Below are positions 11,090 through 22,227 of a stretch of DNA of 64,000 bases, in pieces (the first letter of the stretch is position 1; every line of letters begins with the position of its first letter). A program made the position numbers and the translations under genes. Source of the stretch: Azorinus chamasolen (lineage: Eukaryota > Mollusca > Bivalvia > Cardiida > Solecurtidae); NCBI GenBank assembly GCA_963576725.1, contig OY755242.1, forward strand, positions 60,370,480-60,434,479, given 5' to 3'. The notes under the pieces were generated by a model. The model had not been told where the DNA came from and did not search any database. It worked only from the letters and a program-made list of their open reading frames with translations.

Positions 11090-11336
11090 CCTTTCCCTCT
11101 TATAAACGCCATTTCACGCATTTTAAAAGCGAGTAAAGCCAGATATATGAGCCGTCTGATCAGGGTCTGCTCTGTTTGCTTATGATCAGGGTCTGCTGTT
11201 TGCTTATGACATTATATAGATCTGAATCTAAAGTCAAAGCACAAATTTGCTTTAAAAGTTCATAATACAAAAAATAGCTTATAAAAAATAATGGCATTGT
11301 TTCTGACCTGAATATTTATCAAGGAAAGGGTTAAGT
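11090..11336. mobile_element. diverged TTAA MITE
   Basis: Starts AACCCTTTCCCTCTTATAAA and ends AAGGAAAGGGTTAA. The right hairpin arm (GATCAGGGTCTGCTCTGTTT) is locally duplicated. Confidence 0.6.
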
Positions 11337-11539
11337 CTGAAGAAAACAGTCTATTTATCTATGGAGTATTTTACAACAGACTAAACGTTAAAATACATGA
11401 CCAAATGTCTTTGTTAACAAAATTCACAACAGAGTGTAAAACAGTTTAAATTCTACTGAGACGCGTATTTTTCCAAATATCAGATTCCAGTTATTTCCAA
11501 TGGTCATCGTCGATTAATCTTTGGAATTGTAACATTAAA

Positions 11540-11705
11540 ACAGATACAGTAAAACATATCTACATTTAGATAAAGAAGAAGGTATTTATTTGAGAGAGGT
11601 GGCTGCTTTATGCAGGATGAAAGTCATACAGGACGTTCCTAAAGGAGCTTCCTGTATGAATTTCACTACGCATTAAGATTGAGATGTTTTAAGTACTTAT
11701 TCTCT
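11540..11705. mobile_element. pogo-like hairpin MITE
   Basis: CAGTAAAACATATCTACATT start and hairpin core CGTTCCTAAAGGAGCTTCC with a GGTGGCTGCTTTATGCAGG arm. Confidence 0.5.
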
Positions 11706-11957
11706 TTGTCAAATGTGTCTTCCTTTCAGATAGATTTATTTCGGCAAGGAATGCATACACAGTCATTTAAAAAACACGTACAAAACATAACAAATATTAC
11801 GCATACATGTGAACAATGTGAACATGCAACAAACGTTGATATATTTAACCCTTTCTAAACACTGAAAGTTCAAAGTGGAACAGCTCATCATTGTTTATTG
11901 GTAGAATTCATACACTATGAAAGGGTAAACTTTGTAAGAGGATGTTGCACGGCTAAC

Positions 11958-12018
11958 AGTGCAGACCCTGATCAGAAGGCTCCTCTAGGAGCCCTCTGAT
12001 CTGGGTCTGAAATGTTTG
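11958..12018. repeat. hairpin of the TTAA-MITE class
   Basis: AGACCCTGATCAGAAGGCTC pairs with GAGCCCTCTGATCTGGGTCT around CTCTAG. It is part of a broken MITE that begins near 11847 (TTTAACCCTTTCTAAACAC). Confidence 0.55.
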
Positions 12019-12229
12019 CAAATGACAGTAAACTCGTTTCCCGTATTGAAAGTGTACATCTTACTCTTTACTTGATACAGACACAGTTTGCTGTAGGAAC
12101 TGGTATATCAGGATCTATTATGTTTGCTAATAACACCACATATAGCAAATCTGATTCTATTGTTTGTGCTCTGATCAAAATGCTATTTTTCTTCATAATG
12201 CCCATTTAAAAAAAAATCAGGAAACAATA

Positions 12230-12865
12230 ATCATTAATTCCGCTATTTCTTACACAAATATTCATTGATCAGATAATTGGGTAAGTCTATTATTACACAG
12301 ATATGCATTGCTCAGATAATTGGTTAAGTCTATTATTACACTGTTATTGATCAGATAATTGGTTAAGTCTATTATTACACTGTCATTGATCAGATAATTG
12401 GTTAAGTCTATTATTACACAGATATGCATTGCTCAGATAATTGGTTAAGTCTATTATTACACTGTTATTGATCAGATAATTGGTTAAGTCTATTATTACA
12501 CAGTTATTCATCAAATAAAAGGTTAAGACTATTATTGACGAATTTGTACTTACATTTGTTCCGAGTAACCCGATGTTTAATTAATGTAGCATGCCATGCA
12601 CTTGAATGTAGATGACAGATAGCATTATAATAAATTTATTTGATATGATGTGATAACCCTTTCAGTGCGTGAAACGAGTCACTAATGTCCTTTTGCAAAA
12701 AGTGTAGACCCAGATGAGAGGGCTCATAGAGGAGCCCTCTCAGCAGGGTCTGCGTTGTTTTTCATGTTATACTTTCCTTTAAAAAATCCTGAATATTCAC
12801 AGTAAGCTTGACCCGTCTGAATTTTGGAATGATCCATTAGAAAATTCAGCGTTGTAAGGGTTAAT
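12230..12865. mobile_element. VNTR-bearing non-autonomous element, copy 1
   Basis: The left part has about seven 39-46-bp units (TGATCAGATAATTGGTTAAG, TATTATTACAC). An 80-bp constant segment follows (TTACATTTGTTCCGAGTAAC), then a hairpin MITE segment from TAACCCTTTCAGTGCGTGAA to GTAAGGGTTAA. The same order recurs at 63520-64000, so the VNTR and MITE segment move or duplicate as one unit. Confidence 0.65.
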
Positions 12866-13389
12866 GAAGTGGTTGTAAAGAGTAAAATTGCTCATAGCCT
12901 GCACAATATAGGACGACAACTTTTCAGATCTGACGTCGTTTTGCTACTACATGTATATGATATATATAAATTGTTTGGTTTATAAGGCAATCTACCCATC
13001 AAACCACGTATTTCAATGATGAATGGCTTTATGTTTGCAAATGTAAATGTATGATGTGAAAGGTAACTGTGATAAATATGATAATAATAATATTACGGTT
13101 ACTTCCCCTTAAAGGAGTTCATGATGAAAATGTCGGTTATTTTCATGATTTATGTAATCATGCAATGATTTGCTCATTCATTTAGTAAGAAAACTGTCCC
13201 TGTAACTTTTAAAAATAAAACACACATTTTCGTTGAAAATACGCTATTCATAGCATAAACACAGTTCATTTAAGGCAACCATGTCATCTTTTATTTCTCA
13301 TTTTTCTTTTACGGCATCATAATTAACCGGTGTCGTATAGTGATAAATATAACAATGTACTTCGGTTGATATTTTATTACTTCTTAATC
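12866..13389. other. no gene seen
   Basis: AT-rich sequence with a few GAT/AAT-rich runs. No open frame with a recognisable domain, no tRNA signature and no clear repeat. Confidence 0.4.
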
Positions 13390-13610
13390 TATATCTCTAT
13401 ATTAAACTCGACCATGTTAGTAAGCCGAGTCTGGTCTAGTATCGTTATATCTCTATATCTGACTTGACCGTGTAGACCCAGACTGATATATTTAGTCATA
13501 TTATACCTCTATATGAGACCCGGACGTGTAGACCAATACTGGTCTTGTCTTGTTATATCTCTATATGAAACTCGACCGTGTAGCCCAAGACTGGTCTTGA
13601 AGCCATCTTA
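13390..13610. repeat. minisatellite, leading block
   Basis: Four diverged units with TCTCTATATGA, ACCGTGTAGAC and CAGACTGGTCTTG, separated from the main array by about 320 bp of non-repeated sequence. Confidence 0.75.
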
Positions 13611-13929
13611 TAATAAAGAAAGCATTGGAAAACAGACAGCACAAAACAAGGTTAAACTGGACATTTATGAAATTAAATGGAAACATTTTACAAACAACAA
13701 ATAGCTAATCTCAGACACGACTACTTTAAAGGCTTGGCTTTTTATTTACACTGTACCGCTGACATATCTTACGTCCACTCATACTTTCGCACTGACTAAT
13801 TGTACTTCTTCTTTTTCTTCTATTCTCTCATAAAACATATTATTCATCTAATGTTGATGTAACAATCATAAAATGTAAGTATATGTTGAACTGAATATAG
13901 ATGAAATAAAATATTTATTACAAAAGAAG

Positions 13930-15328
13930 AGACTGGTCTTGTCTCGTTATAGTTCTATATGCGGCCCGGCCGTGTAGACTCAGATTGGTCTTGTCACGTT
14001 ATAGCTCTGTATGCGGCCCGGCGTCTAGACTAAGACTGGTCTAGTCTCGTTATAGCTCTATATGAAATCCGGCCGTCTAGACTAAGACTGGTCTAGTTTC
14101 GTTATAGCTCTATATGAAATCCGGCCGTCTAGACTAAGACTGGTCTAGTCTTGTTATAGCTCTATGTGAAATCCGGCCGTCTAGACTAAGACTGATCTAG
14201 TCTCGTTATAGTTCTATATGAGACCTGGTCATGTAGACCCAGACTGGTCTGACCGTGTTGACCCATACTGGTCTGGCCGTATAGCCCAAGGCTGATATAG
14301 TCTCGTTATAGCTCTATGTGAGACCTTGTCGTGTAGACACATACTAGTATAGCCGTGTAGACCTAGACTGGTCTGACCGTGTAGACACAGACTGGCATTA
14401 CCGTGTAAACTTAGACTGGTCTGGCCGTATAGGCCAGGCTGATCTAGTCTCGTTAAAGCTCTTTGTGAGACTTGATCGTGCAGACTCAAACTAGTCCGTC
14501 CGTGTATACCTAGACTGGTTTGACCGTGTATACATATACAGGTTTAGCCGTGTATACATATACTGGTTTAGCCGTGTACATACTGGTTTGGCCAAGTAGG
14601 CCTAGACTGGTTTGGCCGTGTAGACCCACACTGGTCTTTCCATGTAGACTTAAGACTGGTTTGGTCGTGTAAACCCATACTGGCCTGGCCATGTAGACAA
14701 AGACTGGTCTGGCCGTATAGACCTAGACTGGTTTGGTCGTATAGACCTATACTGGTTTGGCAGTGTAGACCTAGATTGGTCTGGCCGTGTAGAATCAGTC
14801 TGGTTTGGCCGTGTAGACCCATACTTGTCTGACCATGTAAACCCATACTGGTTTGGTCGTGTAGACCCAAACTGGCATGGCCGTGTGGACTCATAATGGT
14901 GTGGCCGTGTAGACCCAGACGGGTCTTGCCGAGTAGACCTAGACTGGACTGGTCGTGTAGACCCATACTGGTCTTGCCGTATTGACCGCGTAGACCTAGA
15001 CTGGTCTGGTAATGTAAACCAAGACTGATCTAACCGTTTAGACCAATACTGGTTTGGACGTGTAGACCAAGACGGGTCTTGCTATGTGGACATAGACTGG
15101 TCTGACCGTGTAGGCCTAGACTGGCCTGACCGTGTAGGCCAAGACTAGTCTTGCCGTATAGACCTAGACTGGCCTGCCCGTAACGACCTAGACTGGTCTG
15201 ACCGTAAAGAGTAAAGACCTAAACTGGGTCTGGCCATGTAGACCTAGACTGGCCTCTCCGTGTAGACTAAGACGGGCCTGGCTATGGTAGAACTAGATTA
15301 GCCTGACAGCGTAGACCCAGATTAGTCG
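13930..15328. repeat. GTAGACC minisatellite, two-level array
   Basis: The left part repeats a 52-bp unit (CTAGTCTCGTTATAGCTCTA, GGCCGTCTAGACTAAGACTG). The right part, from about 14220, is made of shorter 24-26-bp units (GGCCGTGTAGACCCA + GACTGGTCT) that diverge toward the right end. The minus-strand frames at 14229-14966 encode G-L-H-G-Q-T-type repeats with no family match and are products of the repeat. Confidence 0.9.
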
Positions 15329-15378
15329 CGCGTGTGTGTGTGTGTGTGTGTGTGTCTCTCTCTCTCTCTCTCTCTCTC

Positions 15379-15429
<51 letters not shown>
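15329..15429. repeat. (GT)n-(CT)n microsatellite
   Basis: About 20 bp of GT repeat followed by about 80 bp of CT repeat. Confidence 0.95.
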
Positions 15430-15433
<4 letters not shown>

Positions 15434-16367
15434 GTCTCTGTCTTCGTCTGACTTTGCCGTTTCCCTTGCGGTATAATCAATAGGGTTACTATTAACTTAT
15501 TAACACGCTGTTTATTGTAGTGACATGGGAGGGGATATTTTTAGAATGGAATTTTCCGCTTTTAAAACAGGTAGGAATGAGTAAATGTATCATAACCAAG
15601 TTTAATAAATATTTGGCAGTGGCATTGTACTATTACATGCTACCGTGTTTATTAAATTCGATATACGTGACGGTTAAATTGTCATAAGATATTCTTGGTG
15701 ATATATTGATATAATCATGTTTACGCAATAACATGAATAAGGCAAACGCGACGAATGGTACGAAATTCCACTGGATAATCTTTTAATCGTATATGTACAT
15801 GTACTGTACAACGATCTTTTCACAAAAAAGTGCACCACTTAATATGACAAGTTGTTATCAACAGACACTGTAAATGCTTTTCAATTATGTGTCTTTGCTT
15901 AATTTAGCTTTATACGCTAGGTCAGAATGACAACACGGAGCTTCCAGAAAAGCTCTATGGTATAGGTGGTCTGTGTATCGTAACTAAGCTCCCATATTTT
16001 TCCGATTTAAAAGAGCTTTAATTGTATTGCAGAATATGATGAGTGTCACAAGAATAGACACTGTCCCAACGCAACGCCTCGGCCATATAGCTTTGGACAT
16101 ATATATTTATTCTCTATATACGAGCTATCTACAACGGGTTCTTCCCACTTTCCCCACATTTCTAGGTTCACACCAATTAGGGTAATTGGTTCCAATTAGC
16201 AAGTGCTGCACAGTGATGCCTTAACTGTATGAAAAATTAGAGATGTATTCCAAAGTTTAGTTTGTAAATTGCAACAAATATCAAATAATAAAATTGTAGA
16301 AAGTTGAATAAAAAATAGTGACCATAATGAATTAATGATGCATATAGTACCAAATACACATCAGCAT

Positions 16368-16368
<1 letters not shown>
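15430..16368. other. no gene seen
   Basis: Non-repetitive AT-rich sequence without a long open frame. The only odd feature is the imperfect inverted motif GGAGCTTCCAGAAAAGCTC near 15937. Confidence 0.4.
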
Positions 16369-16407
<39 letters not shown>

Positions 16408-16434
16408 TAGCGCGTGTGTGCGCGCGCGTATGTG

Positions 16435-16466
<32 letters not shown>

Positions 16467-16525
16467 TGCGCGCGTGCGTGCGTGCGCCTGCGCGTGCGTG
16501 TGTGTGTGTGTGCGTGCGTGTGTGT
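16369..16525. repeat. GT / GTGC microsatellite
   Basis: Alternating purine-pyrimidine run of GT, GC and GTGC units, about 155 bp, a sequence type able to form Z-DNA. The Cys/Val-rich open frame across it is not a gene. Confidence 0.95.
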
Positions 16526-17567
16526 TAACTGTCTTTTAGCATTTTTAAAGTTCCTAAAACTACACCTGTTAAAGATTAACCATTTCCCTCATATAAACGC
16601 TTTTGAGGAACCATCTGTTCAGGATCTACTCTGTTTGTTTATGACATGGTTCAGATTTTGTCCCTTGAATATTTTATAAAAAATCAGCTATTAGAGATAT
16701 TCAATACGTGACTATTTGTTCTTACGTTTTAGTCCGTGTTTAATCGTAAACAATACACAAACCCACTATCTCACTTTAGTCAGGGGAAGTAAACTTACAG
16801 TTGGAAAATCCACACTCAGATAAACACCGCTGGGATTTCCGTAATCAATATTATGATTAAATCAAAATAAACACCATGCTGCCATTTTGCAATACCTCTC
16901 ATAAAATTTCAAATCGTAATGAGAAAATTGTTGTTATAAATAGACCATGTCACACTCTTCATTTCTGGATCATTACTAAATTTAGAGACATGATTCCTAT
17001 ATATAGTGCGTGGAGCACTGATCGATCGCATACTTGGTGAACGTGCTTGGATCGGCCTGATAAAGGTAAGATTTAAATATACTTTTCTTTCAATCAAAGG
17101 TATCACTGACGTTTTAATAAACGTATTTTAAAAATGATTAAAACGAAACATCAAATTTTAACATTGACAAAACGTAACCAATAGCGCTTTCATATTTTGA
17201 AACAAAGGTGCCTGTAGTTAATAAATTATGAAAGGTGAAGCAGTGCACTAAAATACATTCCGACAAACTGCAACGTTTATTTTTTTTAATAAATGGAGGA
17301 AATTATTCGTTGGTATTTTTTGTAATGGATATTTCTAACATATTTAATTCGGTTAAGTTTGCCATCATGAAACTCTTTCAAAACAAAAATATCATAACGC
17401 CATGTGTTCAAGACGTTCGGTTGACACGACTTTAGTTGAGCTTCCCCACAAAAATAAGTTTCTGTATTTGCAAAAATGTCTTGTGTTCACGTCCCTTTAT
17501 ATAACAAAATAAATAGTTTTGTGGAAATTGCAGGAATACTTTTTGCATCCATCAAAGAACAAACAAT
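16526..17567. other. upstream region of the big defensin, no gene seen
   Basis: Contains a decayed TTAA MITE fragment near 16576-16700 (ATTAACCATTTCCCTCATAT, GGATCTACTCTGTTTG). The rest is AT-rich. Short frames at 16909-17106 and 17235-17435 have no recognisable domain. The promoter of the defensin gene must lie here or in an upstream exon, but I cannot place it. Confidence 0.4.
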
Positions 17568-17760
17568 ATGTGTATAGAGAAGTTAACTTGCCTGGTTCTC
17601 ATTGGCCTGCTGGTTCCCCATGCACTGACTTCTCCAGTGACGGATGCATTGATGCAGAAGACATCACAACTGGCTATACTGGCGGTTGCAGGCCTTGATG
17701 AACTACTGACAGGTGGAACTCTCGTGGCCAGAGTGGCTGCACTGTTCGGAGTGGCTGCCT
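17568..17760 (+). CDS. big defensin exon 1: signal and hydrophobic domain
   Basis: The ATG is in the context ACAATATGTG. The exon codes for the signal peptide (TCLVLIGLLVPHALTS region) and the hydrophobic domain, and stops one base into a codon at the consensus donor GTGAGT. Reading through would add only four residues before a stop. Confidence 0.85.
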
Positions 17761-18467
17761 GTGAGTATGTCATATGAGAAATGATCTACATTTAAAAATG
17801 TCGGAAACGTTTATGGCATGAGTAACAGTTTGCATTTGCAACGTTGACATCAGTGTTATAACAGGCTAGTACGTACCATGTTTACAGCGGACATTAGTTT
17901 TTAATAAAAGTGTATTTCCACAAATCAGTTAAATGTTCACTACTGAAAAAGAGTTATTTTATCGTCTTCGTTCCATATACAGTAAACCCCTCTAAATCGG
18001 ACATTATATTTAGTATAAATATCGGCCTTTGAAACAGGTGGCAGCTTAATGCAGGGTGAAAGTCCGGCAGACAGTTCCTTCTTCTAGGAGCCTTCTGCAC
18101 CCTGTATTTAGCAGCCACCTGCTTAAAAGTATCTAAAGTATTTTCTACTAGAATTTCGGGTTAGAGGGGGTTTACTGTACGGTATTACTCATTCGATACA
18201 CCGATTTATGCCATATACATGTTCATAAATAAAAATTCATTTTGTGATTTTATTTATTTTAATTTATCAAGATTCATAACGGCTGTCTCGACCTGCTGTT
18301 TATTTGTTATTTTAGATTGTGATAAGGATAACCATGCTTGTTCAGGATATTCGCACGAATTTCGCCGCATATTAGGAGGTTGGTGTCGACCATCCTGTCC
18401 ATACTACGAGGTCATCACGGCCAACGGATCCTGTGGACGCTATGTATGCTGCATTCCAAATGAATAA
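17568..18467 (+). CDS. big defensin (antimicrobial peptide precursor), 2 exons
   Basis: Exons 17568-17760 and 18316-18467 join at GT/AG (CCT|GTGAGT and TTATTTTAG|ATT), giving 114 residues. Residues 1 to about 22 are a hydrophobic signal peptide. Residues about 30-64 are a hydrophobic helix-forming region. The last 50 residues are a cysteine-rich beta-defensin-like module with the family signature GWCRPSC and a CGRYVCC end. This two-part design, with the two halves on separate exons, is that of bivalve big defensins, secreted peptides that act on microbial membranes and can assemble into nets. Families normally have six cysteines in the C-terminal module. Here the six family cysteines are present, plus a seventh a few residues after the splice junction and an eighth in exon 1 directly before it. 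A MITE occupies the intron. No neighbouring paralogue is in the window. Confidence 0.87.
17980..18177. mobile_element. pogo-like hairpin MITE in the big defensin intron
   Basis: Sharp ends: TA|CAGTAAACCCCTCTAAATCG at the left and GTTAGAGGGGGTTTACTG|TA at the right, with a TA duplication on both sides. The internal GGTGGCAGCTTAATGCAGGG arm and its inverse flank a damaged core. 198 bp. Confidence 0.8.
18316..18467 (+). CDS. big defensin exon 2: defensin-like module
   Basis: Follows a T-rich acceptor TTGTTATTTTAG. It encodes the cysteine module and ends with TAA at 18465-18467, overlapping an AATAAA. A second downstream AG (GTTCAG at about 18344) is a poorer acceptor because it would remove the first family cysteine. 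Confidence 0.85.
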
Positions 18468-18877
18468 AGGCAAAGTGCCAGTGTAAGATCTGATAGAATT
18501 AAGTACAATTTGTCGTTAAATAAAAACTCAAAAACAAAAGACAAGAAATGACGCCATAACGTTACAAAACGCCTTACTGAAAAGCATTGTATTTGTGGTC
18601 CAGGGTACTGTAACACTGGATTGGATGGTTTGAATTTTAGACACTGCGGCACTCACTGAACAGGTCATGTTCAAACTCAATAAATATATTTACAAATGAT
18701 TGTACAAATGCGTTATATAATGTGGACATTGACTACAATGTACATTGACTACAATGTACATTGACAATCACCTGATTTCGAAGCTGTAGTCAAATTATTG
18801 ACAGTCTAGCAATTTATTTCCAAGCTTGTGAAGAACGCATAAATGTAAATTAAAAACGTAAAAAAGATGCAATATAC
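18468..18877. other. 3' flank of the big defensin
   Basis: Contains possible poly(A) signals (AATAAA at the stop codon, AAATAAA near 18517, CAATAAATAT near 18679) and a short direct repeat TTGACTACAATGTACA near 18730. No further gene. Confidence 0.45.
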
Positions 18878-19050
18878 AGCAGACCCTGTTTTAAGCGGCC
18901 ATCAAAATTATGTCAAATTATTTGTCTGTAAGATGGGTGGTGGCTTAATACAGGTCAAAAGTAATACAGGACGCTCCCATGGTACCTTTCTGCATTACTT
19001 TTGTCCTGCATTAAGCAGCCGCCTGCTTTTAAAGAATCCTATGTATACTG
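18878..19050. mobile_element. pogo-like hairpin MITE
   Basis: Begins TACAGCAGACCCTGTTTTAAG and ends TATGTATACTGTA. Arms GGTGGTGGCTTAATACAGG and inverse flank the core GACGCTCCCATGGTACCTTT. Confidence 0.55.
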
Positions 19051-19396
19051 TATAACATTTTAACGTAGTGTGTTTCTTGAATGTCCACTTTTATCCAATG
19101 AATATATGCATCGTGAAGGGTTACCTGCGGTTTGAATTAGATGATAGTTATAGTGTAGCAGGAATCATCTTTAGCAGTACATAAACCTTTAACCTGACAG
19201 TTTATATTTACCTTTAACATGTTTACCCCTAGAGCCACATATACACACGTTTATTTTAAGTGCAAACAGTGTAAACCCAGATCAGAGGGCTTGCACGTGA
19301 GCCCTCTGATCAGGTTCTGCCCTGTTTGTCAATTTGCATTATAAGTTGTGAAATCATCCCTAAGTTGTCATTGTTGACTAGATCTTATTATATAGA

Positions 19397-19534
19397 GAAT
19401 AATAGGTTAGTGCCGTAGATGGGACGCTTTATCCGACGAGGGGAGAAAACGTTGAGGCGAGGCTTGCCGAGCCTCAACTGTTTTCTCTCCGAGTCGGATA
19501 AAGGCGTCCCATCTACGGCACTAACCTATTATTC
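19397..19534. repeat. 138-bp near-perfect palindrome
   Basis: GAATAATAGGTTAGTGCCGT pairs with ACGGCACTAACCTATTATTC. Pairing continues inward through GTAGATGGGACGC, TATCCGAC and GAGAAAACGTTGAGGC to a GCTTGCCGAGCC centre. It could extrude as a cruciform. Confidence 0.9.
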
Positions 19535-20076
19535 GATTTATCCAGTCAATATAGTTAAATGTCTTTTTTATAGACTCATAACACTCTTGAAATAATTTAC
19601 ATTGAAAATGCAGTCTTCCGATCAACGGATCCCTCCCTTTTCACTTCCATTTAGACGTAAATAGATCTAATGAGCTACCGCAGAGGAATCTAATAGTTTC
19701 GATACTTGTATTACTAGAAGGGAAACGTGGTTGAAAATTTGAAAAATAAGATGATTTGAATCGAGGGTCGATAAGTTATTTCAAACAGACATGATCTATA
19801 TTCTTTGGTCAAATTCGAGTTACGTAGTCACGGTTTCTATTTTTAGATTCTACCTAACGTCACTCAGAAATCGATGGAACTGAACAGGCTATATTTAGGT
19901 TTATGACTATCACCGCCCCTGTAAGAGTTTATCAATCAAATAATCATGAGAGTGAAAAGAAAACATTTACTATTTATCTGTCAATCTTTGTTTCCAGGTT
20001 TGATTTTATCAAAAACGGGTTTTGCCAGCGGTGGATTAAATTAATAAAATTGATAAATCAACTTCATTTTGTATGT

Positions 20077-20171
20077 GGCCTCCGTGGCGTAATCGGTAAG
20101 GGCGACGTCTCTAGAGCAATTAGAATTAGTTTTTGTCGGATCAGGCGCGGGTTCGAATCCAGCTGTAGCCA
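20077..20171 (+). tRNA. tRNA-like module (degenerate; probable SINE head)
   Basis: A-box-like TGGCGTAATCGG and a perfect B box GGTTCGAATCC lie 57 bp apart. The 3' end reads GTAGCCA and T-runs follow (TTTTT), as in Pol III genes. The T arm has one mismatch and the acceptor stem three, and the anticodon arm cannot be folded normally, so a working tRNA is unlikely. It lies inside the 1,022-bp insertion. Confidence 0.4.
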
Positions 20172-20820
20172 ATTATTTTTATTTTTTCTCATTTGAATAA
20201 TTCTTCTGGTGACCAAATAGATCTGTTAGATCTATTCCATCAACATGTTTATGAATATTTACAGAAAACTAAAATAGTTCCATGGTTATAGAATCATTAC
20301 GCCTATCTACTAACCTACTGAATAAACCTTCCACTACCGGAAGTAACCTAATAAACCTAAGTTTATTTGCACCCCCTTTATTATGTCACTAGAGAAGCCT
20401 GGTGACTGGATAAAACTGGAATAGTCCATTTGAAGTTCCAGGGGTCAATGAGTTACTTTGCACTGGCTCTAAGCCTTTCAGTCCTTGTATAGCTATACAC
20501 AGCGTGTGGAAACCCGTGCTGTACAAATCATTGTGCAGCATGGGATTCCTCATGCCTTGTGTAACTTATAGCTATATAAGGACTGACATTTTCAAGATTC
20601 ATTGCTTTTGCTCTGGACAGCCAAAGGTAGCTCTTACCTACTTGTCACTGCAAGCCACCCCTCTCTCTCTCTTTCTCTTTCTTTACTTTACTTCTATGTA
20701 GGTCTCGTTGTAATAACTCTGAATTTAGGGTAACTAGAAATAAAAGATGAAACCCTAGACTAAACTTCGTTGTCATTTACTACTGGAAAGAACCTGGGTA
20801 ACAGCAAGCCTGTTACATTT

Positions 20821-20834
20821 TGGGGGCTCGTCCG
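20821..20834 (+). promoter_or_regulatory. gypsy-1 primer binding site (tRNA-Pro type)
   Basis: TGGGGGCTCGTCCG, three bases after the 5' LTR, matches the 3' end of tRNA-Pro, the primer used by many retroelements for minus-strand DNA synthesis. Confidence 0.85.
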
Positions 20835-20993
20835 TTCTTAGTAGTATCTGTTTCTATATATCGTAGTTAGTAACAAACCATGTAGACTTGGGGTTATTTT
20901 GTTATCCTGATTAAAACTAAAGGTTGATGACAACCATGTAGACCTTGACTTTATGTCTGATATTAGTTACCTTTAATTTACCTTCCAAATAAA

Positions 20994-21236
20994 ATGGCTA
21001 AATCCACCCAGTCTATAGCTTGGGATGTCCCCATGGAAGGGTCCAAGAAGGTTACATTTTCCACACCTATTACTGATGCTAAACCTGTTACATCTAAGCC
21101 TGTTGATAACTTATTGTTAGATTATGACAATGAAACTGTAGAATACTTGTCGTTACCAAATAGGCTTCATACAAGTTCACTTTCAAATCCAAGTACAGGT
21201 ATACACACTACACAGGTGGATAGCAGTACACACCAG
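20994..21236 (+). CDS. gypsy-1 gag, N-terminal part
   Basis: Starts at ATG 20994 after a short leader. It encodes 81 residues of low-complexity gag N-terminus and is then cut by the 7.16-kb transposon. The last host codon is CAG, which is also the target duplication. The downstream part at 28399 is in register with it once the transposon and one CAG copy are discounted, so the insertion itself has not shifted the frame. Confidence 0.75.
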
Positions 21237-21351
21237 AGGCCTGTTCAGGAGCGCGGGCGCTCGATTGAGCGCTTGCCCGAGCAAAATTATCACTGCTGAA
21301 CGAGATCGAGCGCCCTTTCTAAAAATCAAGCGTTCCGTAACTGAAACCAAG

Positions 21352-21611
21352 ATGACCGCCATTTCAGAAGATATACAAGTTGTTCTTCTTCAAATAGGAC
21401 TAGAAGCTTTAATGGAATCACTAAGCAATCGGAAGGCATATATTTTGAGCAGCCTTACAATTTTAGGAGGCTGTGCTATTCAACATAGAGCACACACAGA
21501 GGATAGAGAGCTACGTGGAAGAAAATCCGAAGAAATATTGCGAAATAACGAAATAACTTACAGCGATCCTCTGTTCAGAGCTTGTTTCCAGATGAAAAAT
21601 CGTCATTTCAG
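21352..21611 (+). CDS. possible first exon of a transposon protein
   Basis: The frame opens with ATG in the context CCAAGATGACC, runs 86 codons and stops at a CAG|GTAGAT donor. The peptide is rich in charged residues, ends with FRACFQMKNRHFR and is not clearly identified. A pattern 'FR..F.M....F' occurs near the start of Harbinger-type transposases, a weak resemblance. A matching second exon is not certain; 23101-23260 after CTCTCTTTCAG is a candidate. Confidence 0.35.
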
Positions 21612-21971
21612 GTAGATCTACATAATAGTTAAATTATCAGAAATATCTAGGCTACTTCTATGGTAGTTTATTAGATGAAGAAATTTTGAACTCAGTTTAT
21701 AATTAGACCTTGATGATAATTAGATACCACTGCACCAGAGACATACATTATATTTAGACTATAATAGAGCTAATACAATGTGGTTTTTAATGCATATGCA
21801 CAGGTTTTGGTATTGGTAGAAACTGTAGAGTCAAATCTATTATAATTTCACGAGCAACCAGACTAGACCCTGATCAGATAATTCCTATAGCCGTCTGATC
21901 TGGGTCTATTCTGATTTCAAAGGCATGAAAAGGCGTTTAATTAATCCTTGTGAAAATGTGGCCATGTTTCT

Positions 21972-22227
21972 TTAACCCTTTCCCTCATATTTATGTAGAA
22001 ACGTGTTTTCACGCACCTGCAAACAGAGTAGACCCAGATCAGACGGCTCATAGAGGAGCCGTCTGATCAGGGTCTACTCTGTTTCCTAATAGAATTTGAT
22101 AGATCTGTTTCTTTGCTTTCTAAAATGTCTAATGTTTCACCTTCCATATTTCTTTATACCTATTTTGTTAATGAATATTCAGTAGGTAATTAAATTTGGT
22201 CTAAATACAGAACAGGGAAAGGGTTAA
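21972..22227. mobile_element. piggyBac-like TTAA MITE
   Basis: TTAACCCTTTCCCTCATATT at the left and CAGGGAAAGGGTTAA at the right, with the central hairpin AGACGGCTCATAGAGGAGCC. 256 bp, the best-preserved copy in the window. Fragments of related copies flank it (21800-21960 and 22250-22700). Confidence 0.8.

Larger units (their letters stand above)
19393..20414. mobile_element. 1,022-bp insertion in the gypsy-1 5' LTR
   Basis: Defined by comparison with the uninterrupted 3' LTR. The left end is a 138-bp palindrome (19397-19534). From 19531 the sequence TTTATCCAGTCA is inverted as TGACTGGATAAA at the right end (to 20414). It contains a tRNA-like module at 20077. No clean target duplication; a TATA/TAAA pair is one base off. 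No coding frame. The superfamily is not recognised. Confidence 0.8.
19154..20817 (+). repeat. gypsy-1 5' LTR, interrupted
   Basis: Matches the 642-bp 3' LTR on both sides of a 1,022-bp insertion. The LTR contains a hairpin at about 19264-19330 (GATCAGAGGGCTTGCACGTG with its inverse) that resembles the hairpin of the TTAA MITEs. Confidence 0.92.

Noticed and set aside
14229..14966. Minus-strand frames with GLHGQT-type repeats
   Set aside because: Products of the 24-26-bp minisatellite; stops vary between units and no family matches.
16335..16679. Cys/Val-rich 114-codon frame
   Set aside because: Translation of a GT/GC microsatellite.
20504..20701. 65-codon frame, repeated at 36317-36670
   Set aside because: Lies in the gypsy-1 LTRs; the two copies exist because the LTR is duplicated, and there is no domain.
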